Source: Actinomycetes bacterium
GTDB lineage: Bacteria; Actinomycetota; Acidimicrobiia; Acidimicrobiales; Palsa-688
DNA: 6,366 nt
Assembly (NCBI GenBank): GCA_021815935.1
Contig: JAKAZH010000104.1
Span: 1-6,366, forward strand
Direction of reading: 5' to 3'
Below the pieces are notes generated by a model. That model saw nothing but the letters and a program-made list of their open reading frames with translations, made no database searches and was not told the DNA's origin. This document shows positions 1 through 5,337 of the stretch, piece after piece (positions within the stretch are counted from its first letter, which is position 1; every line of letters begins with the position of its first letter). The translations under genes were made by a program, and so were the position numbers.

Positions 1-358
1 AAAACACGTGGTTGATATTCCAGTCCATCTCGAGATTCCACTCTTCGTCGGTCATCGATGCCACCGGCGCAGTAGCCTCCACGCCTCCGGAGTTGAGGCA
101 GCAGATATCCAGCTTCCCGAAATGCTCAACCGTGAAATCGATCAGGCCTTCGACGTCACCTTGTTTGCGGGCATCGCCGGCATAGAAGGCCGCCTTCGGG
201 CCAGCACCCATCTCGGTGAGGCATCGCTCGCCTTTGGCGTGGTCGCGTCCGTTGACGACGACGCTCGCCCCCTCTGCGAGAAATGCGTCTGCTATCGCCC
301 TACCGATGCTCCTGGTCCCGCCGGTTACGCATGCGACTTTTCCGTCGAGCTTGCCCAT
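1..358 (-). CDS. Short-chain dehydrogenase/reductase, N-terminal part (cut by left edge)
   Basis: Partial NAD(P)-dependent oxidoreductase. The reverse strand reads 119 codons from an ATG at 356-358 to the window edge without a stop. It begins MGKLDGKVACVTGG and carries the Rossmann glycine motif TGGTRSIG (residues 12-19) and a second-strand end VVVNGRD (33-39). An Asn-Gly-Arg there, in place of an acidic residue, suggests NADP(H) preference. The usual Asn-Ala-Gly motif appears as NSGG (89-92). Asn114 in DWNINHVF aligns with the Asn of the catalytic tetrad. The Ser-Tyr-Lys part lies beyond the edge. A strong AAGGAG ribosome binding site precedes the start, and the gene begins 23 bp after the stop of the upstream SDR, so the two are almost certainly co-transcribed. 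It is clearly a paralogue of that gene, sharing VACVTGGTR, VVVNGRD, TVEHFG and MTDE. The family assignment is firm; the substrate is unknown. Confidence 0.9.
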   Translation of the reverse strand, partial: MGKLDGKVACVTGGTRSIGRAIADAFLAEGASVVVNGRDHAKGERCLTEMGAGPKAAFYAGDARKQGDVEGLIDFTVEHFGKLDICCLNSGGVEATAPVASMTDEEWNLEMDWNINHVF

Positions 359-366
359 GTGTTTCG

Positions 367-373
367 CTCCTTT
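367..373 (-). promoter_or_regulatory. Ribosome binding site of the truncated SDR
   Basis: On the reverse strand the 23-bp gap between the two SDR genes reads AAAAGGAGCG about 8 nt before the ATG at 358. This is a near-consensus Shine-Dalgarno sequence. It fixes the start and shows that the second gene of the operon is translated independently. Confidence 0.75.
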
Positions 374-381
374 TCGGGCTG

Positions 382-1170
382 TTAGTAAGGCGACGTGCCG
401 CCGTCGATTGATATGAGAGAGCCGGTGATTCCGCCGCCGGCCTCGGAGGCCAGCAGCAAAGCGACTTCGGCGACGTCGTCCACTTCGTTCAGTCGTTTGA
501 TCGCCGACTCGTTTGCAAAGGTCTCGAGCAGCTGCTCGTAGCTGATCCCCATCGACGCCGCTGCTCCAGGCCCCTGGCTTCGCATCTCGTCTGTCTCGAT
601 GGCACCGGGGCAGAGCGCGTTCACCGTGATGCCGAGCGTTCCGACCTCGCGAGCCACAGACTTGGTGAGACCACAGACAGCGTGCTTGGCCACCACGTAG
701 CTCGCTATTCCGGGCTTGCCCATCTTGCCCTCGACCGAGCTCATGGTCATTATGCGACCCCACCCGTTCGGGATCATGTGCTTGAGCGAAGCCCGTACCG
801 TCCAGAAGGTATGCCAGAAGCTCCAGTCGAGCGCCTCGGCCATCGCCTCGTCGGTCATGTCAACGACCGGGGCGTAGTTGCTGCCGCCTCCTGCGTTCGC
901 CACGAGGATGTCGATCCTTCCGAAATGCTCAACGGTCCCCGCCACGATCGCCTCGCAGTCGGAGCGTAGCCTGACGTTACCTGGCGCGAAGCGGGCACGG
1001 CCGGTTCCCCCGGACTTGGCGAGCTCCTCGATCGCCCGGGCTCCTTTCTCCGGATCTCGACCGTTGACGACGACGTCGGCGCCTTCGCGACAGAACGCCT
1101 TAGCGATCGCAAAGCCGATACCCCGGGTCCCGCCTGTCACGCAGGCCACACGGCCTTCGAGAAAACCCAT
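382..1170 (-). CDS. Short-chain dehydrogenase/reductase (FabG-like, complete)
   Basis: A 262-residue classical SDR, the usual size for the family, acting as a cytosolic NAD(P)-dependent alcohol/ketone oxidoreductase. Visible motifs are TGGTRGIG (12-19) for dinucleotide binding, VVNGRD (34-39) suggesting NADP(H), NAGG (92-95), the catalytic Ser145 in MTMSS, Tyr158 and Lys162 in YVVAK, and a Pro-Gly after strand 6 (188-189). The C-terminal GSLISIDGG (250-258) is the standard end of FabG-like SDRs. One oddity is that the tetrad Asn position appears to be Ser117 (DWSFWHTF), whereas the downstream paralogue keeps Asn. The ATG at 1168-1170 is preceded by a GGGAGG ribosome binding site. It is the first gene of a minus-strand operon, transcribed divergently from the phosphohistidine-domain gene and sharing its control region. 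FabG proper is less likely given the TetR/PEP-domain neighbourhood; a catabolic dehydrogenase is the inference. Confidence 0.93.
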   Translation of the reverse strand: MGFLEGRVACVTGGTRGIGFAIAKAFCREGADVVVNGRDPEKGARAIEELAKSGGTGRARFAPGNVRLRSDCEAIVAGTVEHFGRIDILVANAGGGSNYAPVVDMTDEAMAEALDWSFWHTFWTVRASLKHMIPNGWGRIMTMSSVEGKMGKPGIASYVVAKHAVCGLTKSVAREVGTLGITVNALCPGAIETDEMRSQGPGAAASMGISYEQLLETFANESAIKRLNEVDDVAEVALLLASEAGGGITGSLISIDGGTSPY

Positions 1171-1172
1171 CT

Positions 1173-1180
1173 CCCCTCCC
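1173..1180 (-). promoter_or_regulatory. Ribosome binding site of the first SDR
   Basis: The reverse strand reads GGGAGGGGAG immediately before the ATG. GGGAGG lies about 4-5 nt from the start. It is a purine-rich Shine-Dalgarno sequence that supports the chosen ATG. Confidence 0.7.
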
Positions 1181-1222
1181 TGGTAGAGCTGCTTCTTATG
1201 ATTATGACGGATATCACTGTTT

Positions 1223-1238
1223 TAATCAACCAGTCAGT
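1223..1238 (-). promoter_or_regulatory. Putative operator copy A (SDR side)
   Basis: The reverse strand reads ACTGACTGGTTGATTA, which matches 14 of 16 bases of copy B at 1364-1379; both differences are C/T. The site directly follows a TATAAA-like hexamer facing the SDR operon, so a bound protein would block polymerase. It is probably the binding site of the TetR regulator encoded at 3261-3899. That assignment is inferred from position and the partial dyad symmetry; no binding data are available. Confidence 0.6.
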
Positions 1239-1243
1239 TTATA
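1238..1243 (-). promoter_or_regulatory. Possible -10 element for the SDR operon
   Basis: TATAAA on the reverse strand, overlapping operator copy A by one base. It would place the transcript start near 1230 and give a leader of about 60 nt. No good -35 at 16-18 bp is visible. A TTGATG lies 20 bp upstream, which is too far for a standard promoter, so this call is tentative. Confidence 0.4.
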
Positions 1244-1357
1244 GTGGCACTCCCCAGCCCGCACATCAAGCCCCGCGCCTACCTGACCGGGTACTGCTCC
1301 CACCTAGACGATCACAACTTGCCGGGGGCCGAACGCTAGCTCGGCCGGAGCTTGGAA

Positions 1358-1363
1358 TATGAT
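1358..1363 (+). promoter_or_regulatory. Possible -10 element for the phosphohistidine-domain/tetR unit
   Basis: TATGAT matches the -10 consensus at five of six positions and ends exactly where operator copy B begins. A start near 1370 would fall inside the operator and give a leader of about 115 nt. No clear -35 is visible 16-18 bp upstream, as is common for actinobacterial or activator-dependent promoters. Confidence 0.5.
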
Positions 1364-1379
1364 ACTGACCGGTCGATTA
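1364..1379 (+). promoter_or_regulatory. Putative operator copy B (phosphohistidine-domain side)
   Basis: ACTGACCGGTCGATTA contains the perfect 8-bp palindrome GACCGGTC (1367-1374), and the symmetry extends imperfectly outward. It is the same element as copy A in the opposite orientation, abutting the TATGAT hexamer. Palindromes of this size centred on a promoter are typical of TetR-family repressors, and a TetR gene lies in this transcription unit. That makes autoregulation and joint control of both arms the likely arrangement. Confidence 0.62.
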
Positions 1380-1424
1380 GCATGCGAATCCAACGGGCAG
1401 ACCGACCCGTGAGGCATGCGAATC
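1380..1424 (+). repeat. 11-bp direct repeat flanking a small hairpin in the leader
   Basis: GCATGCGAATC occurs at 1380-1390 and again at 1414-1424, start to start 34 bp. Between them ACGGG (1393-1397) can pair with CCCGT (1406-1410) around an 8-nt loop. The structure begins directly after operator copy B and lies in the predicted leader of the downstream gene. It could be a second protein-binding site or an RNA element; no known riboswitch class is recognised. Confidence 0.5.
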
Positions 1425-1470
1425 GCAAAAGCGCCGCGGCGACCAGCCGGGCTTGTGGAATACAAAGCGT

Positions 1471-1476
1471 AGGGGG
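1471..1476 (+). promoter_or_regulatory. Ribosome binding site of the phosphohistidine-domain gene
   Basis: AGGGGG lies 9 nt before the ATG at 1486. It is a good purine-rich site that supports this start; no other start with a comparable site lies nearby in frame. Confidence 0.65.
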
Positions 1477-1485
1477 AAATAACTC

Positions 1486-3231
1486 ATGAACGACCGCTGG
1501 ATCACCGACTGGGCCCCAAGCGAGCGCTGGCCTCACTACACCCGAGCCAACTCCGGCGAGGTAGCGCCAACCCCGGTCAGCCCGCTCAGTGCTACCTACA
1601 CGTGGGCGAACGCGATATGCCAGGGATGGCGCGACGGTTACGTCCGGACCGGTAACTACTCGATGGACGAGTTCGACCGCGCTCACCCCGAGACGGCCGG
1701 GTTCTTCGGCGGCTACATGTACATCAACCTGTCGAACGTCAGGATGCAGGGTGTACGCAACCCGGCCGTCACAGTCGAGCAGCTCGATCTAGCCTTCTTC
1801 GGAGACCACCCCGACGTGCCGCCCTACGTCGCTGACCCGCTTGACGAGCGTCCCGACCTCACGCCTAAGATCCTCGCCCATCTGGGGTGGCTGATGTCCA
1901 CTTCGTCGTGGCCAGAGATCGACGAGGAACGCGAACAGACAATCATTCTTCGAGCCGAGCGACCCGACTTCGCAGATCTCGACGACAGCGCCCTCGTAGA
2001 TCGCGCCCGATCACTGCAGACTTTGATAGCGAAGCTTTTCGAAAGCCACACCCTCAGCTCCAGCGGCTCAGGGGTAGCGCCGGGCATCCTCTACGCCGTC
2101 GGCCAGGCGATCGGAAACCCCGCCGTGCCGATGAAGCTCGTGTCGGGTCTGGGCGACGTCGACTCGGCAGAGCCGAGCGTTCGCATGTGGGACATCTCGC
2201 GACTCGTCCGTAACTCCGAAGAGCTGAGCGGCCTCTTCGACGCGGGCGTCGACGATCTGACAGCACGTCTCGCAGAGTCGGACTCTCCAGAGGCGACGAC
2301 TTTTCGCGCGGCATGGGAACGTTTCATCGTTGACTTCGGCTCGCGCTCCGCGAACGAGTACGAGCTGAGCGCCGACACGTGGGAGACCAAGCCGAAACTC
2401 GCCTTGGCGACCCTGGAGCGAGTTCGCCTCCAATCCGACGCGGAGAGTCCTGCCGCCAGGCTCCGCCGCCGTGTGGATGAGCGCAAGGCTGTCACCGAGG
2501 ACGTCAGGGCGCAGCTGGTCGGACTCGGCAACGACGAACTTGCAGGACAGTTCGAGGCGGCCCTCGTAGCCGCAAACCAGCTGGTGTTTCGGGAACGTAC
2601 GAAGACGAACCTCATACGGGCGATCCACGAAGCCAGGATGACTTTCCTCGAGCTGGGCCGTCGCCATACCGAGACAGGGGACCTCCGGCGCATTTCAGAC
2701 GTCTTCCAGCTCCTCGACGACGAACTGGAAGACTTCGTCGACGACCCCGGGGTCTTCACCGACAAGCTGGCATTGCGTGCGGACGAGTGGTCGGAGCTTT
2801 TCGAGCTCGAACCCCCATTCATCATCCGCGACGGGAATGTCCCTCCACTGGGTGAATGGCCCAAACGCGGCGCGTCTCACGTGGCGCCGCTAGCGAGCGG
2901 CGAGACCCTTCGCGGGGTCGCCGGATGCCCCGGAAAGGCGGTCGGCCGGGCGCGGGTGATCATGGAGGTCGGCGATCCCGGGGACCTCCAGCCCGGGGAA
3001 GTTCTCGTCGCCCCGGTGACGGACCCTGGATGGGCGTCTCTATTCATGGCAGCTGCAGCTGTCGTCGTAGAGGTCGGAGGCCAGATCAGTCACGCGATCA
3101 TCGTCAGCCGGGAGCTCGGCCTACCTTGCGTGGTGTCTGCGACGGGGGCGTGCCGCGCCATCCCCGACGGGGCGCTGGTGGAAGTGGATGGCGATTCCGG
3201 CACCGTCACCGTGCTTGAAGTGCCGGCCTGA
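1486..3231 (+). CDS. Phosphohistidine swivelling-domain (PEP-utilising/rifampin phosphotransferase-like) protein without an ATP-grasp domain
   Basis: A 581-residue cytosolic protein resembling the middle and C-terminal parts of rifampin phosphotransferase and PEP synthase. The N-terminus has the W-x9-N-x2-E-x2-P-x-P-x-SPLS pattern (about 13-36) seen at the start of that substrate-binding region. FGSRSANEYEL (284-294) matches the family pattern FGxR...E.D/E.L. The stretch 363-417 has the FRERTK...FLELGRR...DVFQLLDDEL pattern. The swivelling domain spans about 470-578, with the phospho-carrier His536 in GGQISHAII followed by ELGLPCVV. Family members relay a phosphate from ATP through this His to a substrate, but the N-terminal ATP-grasp domain that would phosphorylate it is missing. 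It may therefore be one subunit of a split enzyme, as in phenylphosphate synthase of phenol-degrading bacteria. It shares its transcript with tetR 29 bp downstream. The substrate is unknown. Confidence 0.87.
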   Translation: MNDRWITDWAPSERWPHYTRANSGEVAPTPVSPLSATYTWANAICQGWRDGYVRTGNYSMDEFDRAHPETAGFFGGYMYINLSNVRMQGVRNPAVTVEQLDLAFFGDHPDVPPYVADPLDERPDLTPKILAHLGWLMSTSSWPEIDEEREQTIILRAERPDFADLDDSALVDRARSLQTLIAKLFESHTLSSSGSGVAPGILYAVGQAIGNPAVPMKLVSGLGDVDSAEPSVRMWDISRLVRNSEELSGLFDAGVDDLTARLAESDSPEATTFRAAWERFIVDFGSRSANEYELSADTWETKPKLALATLERVRLQSDAESPAARLRRRVDERKAVTEDVRAQLVGLGNDELAGQFEAALVAANQLVFRERTKTNLIRAIHEARMTFLELGRRHTETGDLRRISDVFQLLDDELEDFVDDPGVFTDKLALRADEWSELFELEPPFIIRDGNVPPLGEWPKRGASHVAPLASGETLRGVAGCPGKAVGRARVIMEVGDPGDLQPGEVLVAPVTDPGWASLFMAAAAVVVEVGGQISHAIIVSRELGLPCVVSATGACRAIPDGALVEVDGDSGTVTVLEVPA

Positions 3232-3260
3232 GCCGCCCGAACCCGCGAGCCCTACCCACC

Positions 3261-3899
3261 GTGCCGAAAGTCTCGCCAAAGCGTATCGGCCGTCCACCGT
3301 CGTCCAACGCGGCAGCCACACGGATGCGCATCATCTCCGTCGCGGCCGAGCTGTTTGCGCTCAAAGGGTACGGGATCGTAACCAACAAGGACGTCGCCCG
3401 AGCGGCCGGGATCAGCACCGGCGCCCTCTACTACTACTTCTCCTCGAAGCTCGATATGTATGTGGAGGTGTTCTGGTCCCTCCAGGCGCGCGTCGACGAA
3501 CGGATCGACTCAGCGATGAAGGACGTTGACACGCTCGACGGTCGTCTCCGGGCGATATTGGAAGTCGCCTACTCGCTCAACGCTGAGGATCCCTCGATCG
3601 CGCGCTTCCAGGGCACCGCCCGCGTCGACAGGATCAGGCACCCCGAGCTCCTGGAGGCGATACCCAACCCTCCCGGCGAAGGCGCCCGCGTCATGGAACG
3701 CCTGATTGCCGACGGCGTCAAGTCCGGCGAAATCACCCCGGAGCGCCGCCAGCAGGTCAGAGCCGTCGTGCGGACCATTTTCGTGGGACTTATCGACTCG
3801 CAGTCCGACGACCTGGAGCGCCATCGCCAGGCCATCGACGGCCTGATCGCCCTGCTGGACCACAAGCTGCTTGTCCCGGCCAGAAAGGTACGGACCTGA
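3261..3899 (+). CDS. TetR/AcrR-family transcriptional regulator
   Basis: A 212-residue one-component repressor with the typical family length. A basic N-terminal arm (KRIGRPP, 7-13) precedes the DNA-binding domain. The helix-turn-helix lies at about 41-60, with TNKDVARAAGIS, then TGALYYYF and K63, the near-invariant TetR signature. The rest is the helical ligand-binding domain, which is too variable to reveal the ligand. The GTG start at 3261 preserves the whole arm; no good Shine-Dalgarno precedes it, and the next in-frame ATG (3324) would remove the arm. It lies 29 bp behind the phosphohistidine-domain gene and is probably translated from the same mRNA, which implies autoregulation through the repeated element near 1223-1238 and 1364-1379. 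The family is certain; the target sites are inferred. Confidence 0.93.
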   Translation: MPKVSPKRIGRPPSSNAAATRMRIISVAAELFALKGYGIVTNKDVARAAGISTGALYYYFSSKLDMYVEVFWSLQARVDERIDSAMKDVDTLDGRLRAILEVAYSLNAEDPSIARFQGTARVDRIRHPELLEAIPNPPGEGARVMERLIADGVKSGEITPERRQQVRAVVRTIFVGLIDSQSDDLERHRQAIDGLIALLDHKLLVPARKVRT

Positions 3900-3961
3900 C
3901 CAACACACCAGGATCGCACCGGTTCGCACCCGGCTGGAAGCCGCAGAAGGCCGGCGGGCGG

Positions 3962-3967
3962 TAGCGT
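3962..3967 (+). promoter_or_regulatory. Possible -10 of a leaderless promoter for the HD-domain gene
   Basis: TAGCGT fits the actinobacterial -10 pattern TANNNT and ends 7 nt before the GTG start at 3975, leaving no room for a ribosome binding site. No -35 is recognisable. The 75-bp gap after tetR shows no terminator with a T tract. Confidence 0.45.
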
Positions 3968-3974
3968 CTCGGCC

Positions 3975-4517
3975 GTGAACGAGGGATTCGGCTCCATCCG
4001 CCACCTTGCCGGTCGCTTCTTCGGAGCCTTGGACCCGAGAGGCCCTTCCGCCCCGCTCGAAGCCTGGGCACAAGGATTTCTGCTCGCCGGTGAACGCCAG
4101 CTGTGGATGCAGATGTCGGGACCCGACCGCCGGCACGCCGCGGGCGTCGCGCGCAGGGTCGCGTCGCTTCTAAACGACGGAGGTCCTGCTCCCGACCGGA
4201 CGGTGATGGCGGCAGCGTTGCTCCACGACGTAGGCAAGCTCCGCTGCGGTCTCGGCACTTTCTCCCGCGTCGCAGTGACCCTCGCCGCTATTTGGCTAGG
4301 CAGGGAGCGCCTGGCGGAAATCCCGCCGGAGTCGCGGAGGTGGCGGGCCCGCGTGGGCGAATACCTGACCCACGACCGAATCGGGGAGGAAATGCTGAGC
4401 ACTGCGGGATCGGCGGCGCTCACATCGACGTGGGCTGGAGAACATCACCGTAGCCGTCAAAGCTGGATCACACCTCCGAGGATCGCCGCTGCCCTCAACG
4501 AGGCCGACGGCGACTGA
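3975..4517 (+). CDS. HD-domain metal-dependent phosphohydrolase
   Basis: A 180-residue soluble protein of the HD superfamily, whose members hydrolyse phosphomonoesters, nucleotides or cyclic (di)nucleotides using bound metals. Visible ligands in order are His54 (DRRHAAGVA), the His84-Asp85 pair in ALLHDVGK (81-88), His123 in LTHDRIGEEML, His147-His148 in GEHHR and Asp178 in NEADGD. This H, HD, H, HH, D order resembles the metal-ligand layout of HD-GYP enzymes, but the GYP motif after the HH pair is absent. The GTG at 3975 was chosen because it is the first in-frame start that keeps the N-terminus, and a TANNNT hexamer sits just before it. It converges on the dedA-like gene, leaving 48 bp between the stops. 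The precise substrate is unknown. Confidence 0.82.
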   Translation: MNEGFGSIRHLAGRFFGALDPRGPSAPLEAWAQGFLLAGERQLWMQMSGPDRRHAAGVARRVASLLNDGGPAPDRTVMAAALLHDVGKLRCGLGTFSRVAVTLAAIWLGRERLAEIPPESRRWRARVGEYLTHDRIGEEMLSTAGSAALTSTWAGEHHRSRQSWITPPRIAAALNEADGD

Positions 4518-4565
4518 CTGCTCCGACCTGAGAGGCCTCCGGGTTGTCTGACGAGCCGAGACTGC

Positions 4566-5210
4566 TCAGCGGCGCCGCTTCGCATGCTGGCCACGACCCG
4601 CTGCGCTCGTCGCGGACCGGTAAGCCTGCCAGCGGTGCCAAAAGACGAATGCGATCGCAGCGACTACGACCACCCCGATGAGGTAACCGGCATAGCTCAC
4701 GCCGTGCATGATCTTCTGATAGCTACCGCCCACCTCGTAACCGATCAGCGCCATAGCCCCGTCCCACAAAAGTGAACCGGCCGCCGTCAAAACTCCGAAG
4801 CGGACAAGAGGCACCTCGGCGACACCCGCAGGCAGTGCGACGAAGTTGCGGACGACCGGCAAGAGCCGGCTTCCGAAGACCCCCCAACGCTCGTGGCGGG
4901 AATACCACCGCTCGGCCCGGTCAAGGTCGCGGTGGCTTAGCAGGATGTAACGCCCGTAGCGGTCGACGAACGCCCTACCCCAGAACCGACCGACCAGCCA
5001 AGCTATGTACGCTCCGATCACCTCGCCTGCGACACCCACGAGGATCACCGCCTCGAGGTTGAGCTTGCCCTCGGCCGCGAGCACACCTGCGAAGCCGAGC
5101 GTCAGCTCCGACGACGTCGGCACGCAGGCGGATTGCAGTATCGACAGCACGAAGATCGCTGTATAACCCGCGGACGAGACGAACGAGGTGAAGTTCAAAA
5201 TGGCGAGCAC
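4566..5210 (-). CDS. DedA-family integral membrane protein
   Basis: A 214-residue inner-membrane protein of the DedA/VTT (SNARE-associated) family. Members are linked to undecaprenyl-phosphate or phospholipid flipping and envelope homeostasis. Hydrophobic segments lie at about 14-30, 52-74, 127-158 and 169-191. Family motifs are visible: PTSSE with Glu35 in the first re-entrant region, GEVIGAYIAWLVGRFWG (62-78), and GSRLLPVVRNFVALPAG (113-129), with the two conserved arginines 115 and 121 and the Pro-Ala-Gly. The C-terminus is basic (KRRR) and presumably cytoplasmic. The start is GTG at 5208-5210; an in-frame TAA only 9 bp upstream rules out a longer protein. There is no ribosome binding site, which fits a leaderless start. 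It is divergent from the anchored cyclophilin gene. Confidence 0.9.
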   Translation of the reverse strand: MLAILNFTSFVSSAGYTAIFVLSILQSACVPTSSELTLGFAGVLAAEGKLNLEAVILVGVAGEVIGAYIAWLVGRFWGRAFVDRYGRYILLSHRDLDRAERWYSRHERWGVFGSRLLPVVRNFVALPAGVAEVPLVRFGVLTAAGSLLWDGAMALIGYEVGGSYQKIMHGVSYAGYLIGVVVVAAIAFVFWHRWQAYRSATSAAGRGQHAKRRR

Positions 5211-5216
5211 GCCGCA

Positions 5217-5222
5217 AGGTTA
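5217..5222 (-). promoter_or_regulatory. Possible -10 of a leaderless dedA promoter
   Basis: TAACCT on the reverse strand fits TANNNT and ends 6 nt before the GTG start. A CTGACA (-35-like, 5242-5247) lies 19 nt further upstream, slightly longer than the ideal spacing. The in-frame upstream stop codon overlaps this hexamer. Confidence 0.5.
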
Positions 5223-5323
5223 GACACGAAGCGCTGCGACCTGTCAGCACGCCCCGCAGGCGAAGTTTGCAAGATCGGAGCGGCGGCGCGCCCGGGCGTC
5301 GCATACGAGGTGTCTCCGGGCGC

Positions 5324-5329
5324 TACCGT
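5324..5329 (+). promoter_or_regulatory. Possible -10 of a leaderless promoter for the anchored cyclophilin
   Basis: TACCGT fits TANNNT and ends 8 nt before the GTG start at 5338. No Shine-Dalgarno sequence fits in between. The 127-bp gap to the dedA-like gene thus serves two divergent promoters; nothing else is recognised in it. Confidence 0.42.
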
Positions 5330-5337
5330 GTTGACCC

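Larger units (their letters stand above)
1171..1485. promoter_or_regulatory. Divergent control region between the SDR operon and the phosphohistidine-domain gene
   Basis: A 315-bp non-coding gap between two divergent transcription units. Positions of about 1195-1245 and 1355-1380 are clearly more AT-rich than the surroundings, as expected for promoters. It contains two oppositely oriented copies of a 16-bp element, each next to a -10-like hexamer. It also holds an 11-bp direct repeat flanking a small hairpin, and the ribosome binding sites of both flanking genes. I see no convincing gene in it: open frames crossing it are overlaps of the neighbouring coding sequences or lack start signals. 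The middle part (about 1250-1350) holds only one imperfect palindrome at 1280-1293. Confidence 0.75.

Noticed and set aside
8..385. Open forward frame of 125 codons over the truncated SDR
   Set aside because: It lies opposite the SDR reading frame, whose motifs and ribosome binding site are clear. The forward frame shows no recognisable motif and no ribosome binding site.
1280..1293. Possible third operator: the imperfect palindrome TACCTGACCGGGTA
   Set aside because: It shares CTGACCGG with copy B but matches the 16-bp element poorly outside that core and has no adjacent -10-like hexamer. It could still be a weak accessory site.
2068..2864. Long reverse-strand open frames of about 200-257 codons inside the phosphohistidine-domain gene
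   Set aside because: They are antisense to a gene with family motifs along its length. Their products are Ser/Arg-rich with no fold signature, as expected from GC-rich third-position bias.
3900..3974. Terminator after tetR using CCGGC and GCCGG
   Set aside because: The stem is only about 5 bp with a long loop and no T tract; such pairings are frequent in GC-rich DNA.
3569..4423. A 284-codon reverse frame spanning tetR and the HD gene
   Set aside because: It overlaps two well-supported genes on the opposite strand and encodes Ser/Arg/Pro-rich sequence typical of an antisense shadow.
4518..4565. Bidirectional terminator between the convergent HD and dedA-like genes, centred on GAGGCCTC (4532-4539)
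   Set aside because: The palindrome has no loop and no T tract on either side, so it does not make a convincing intrinsic terminator.
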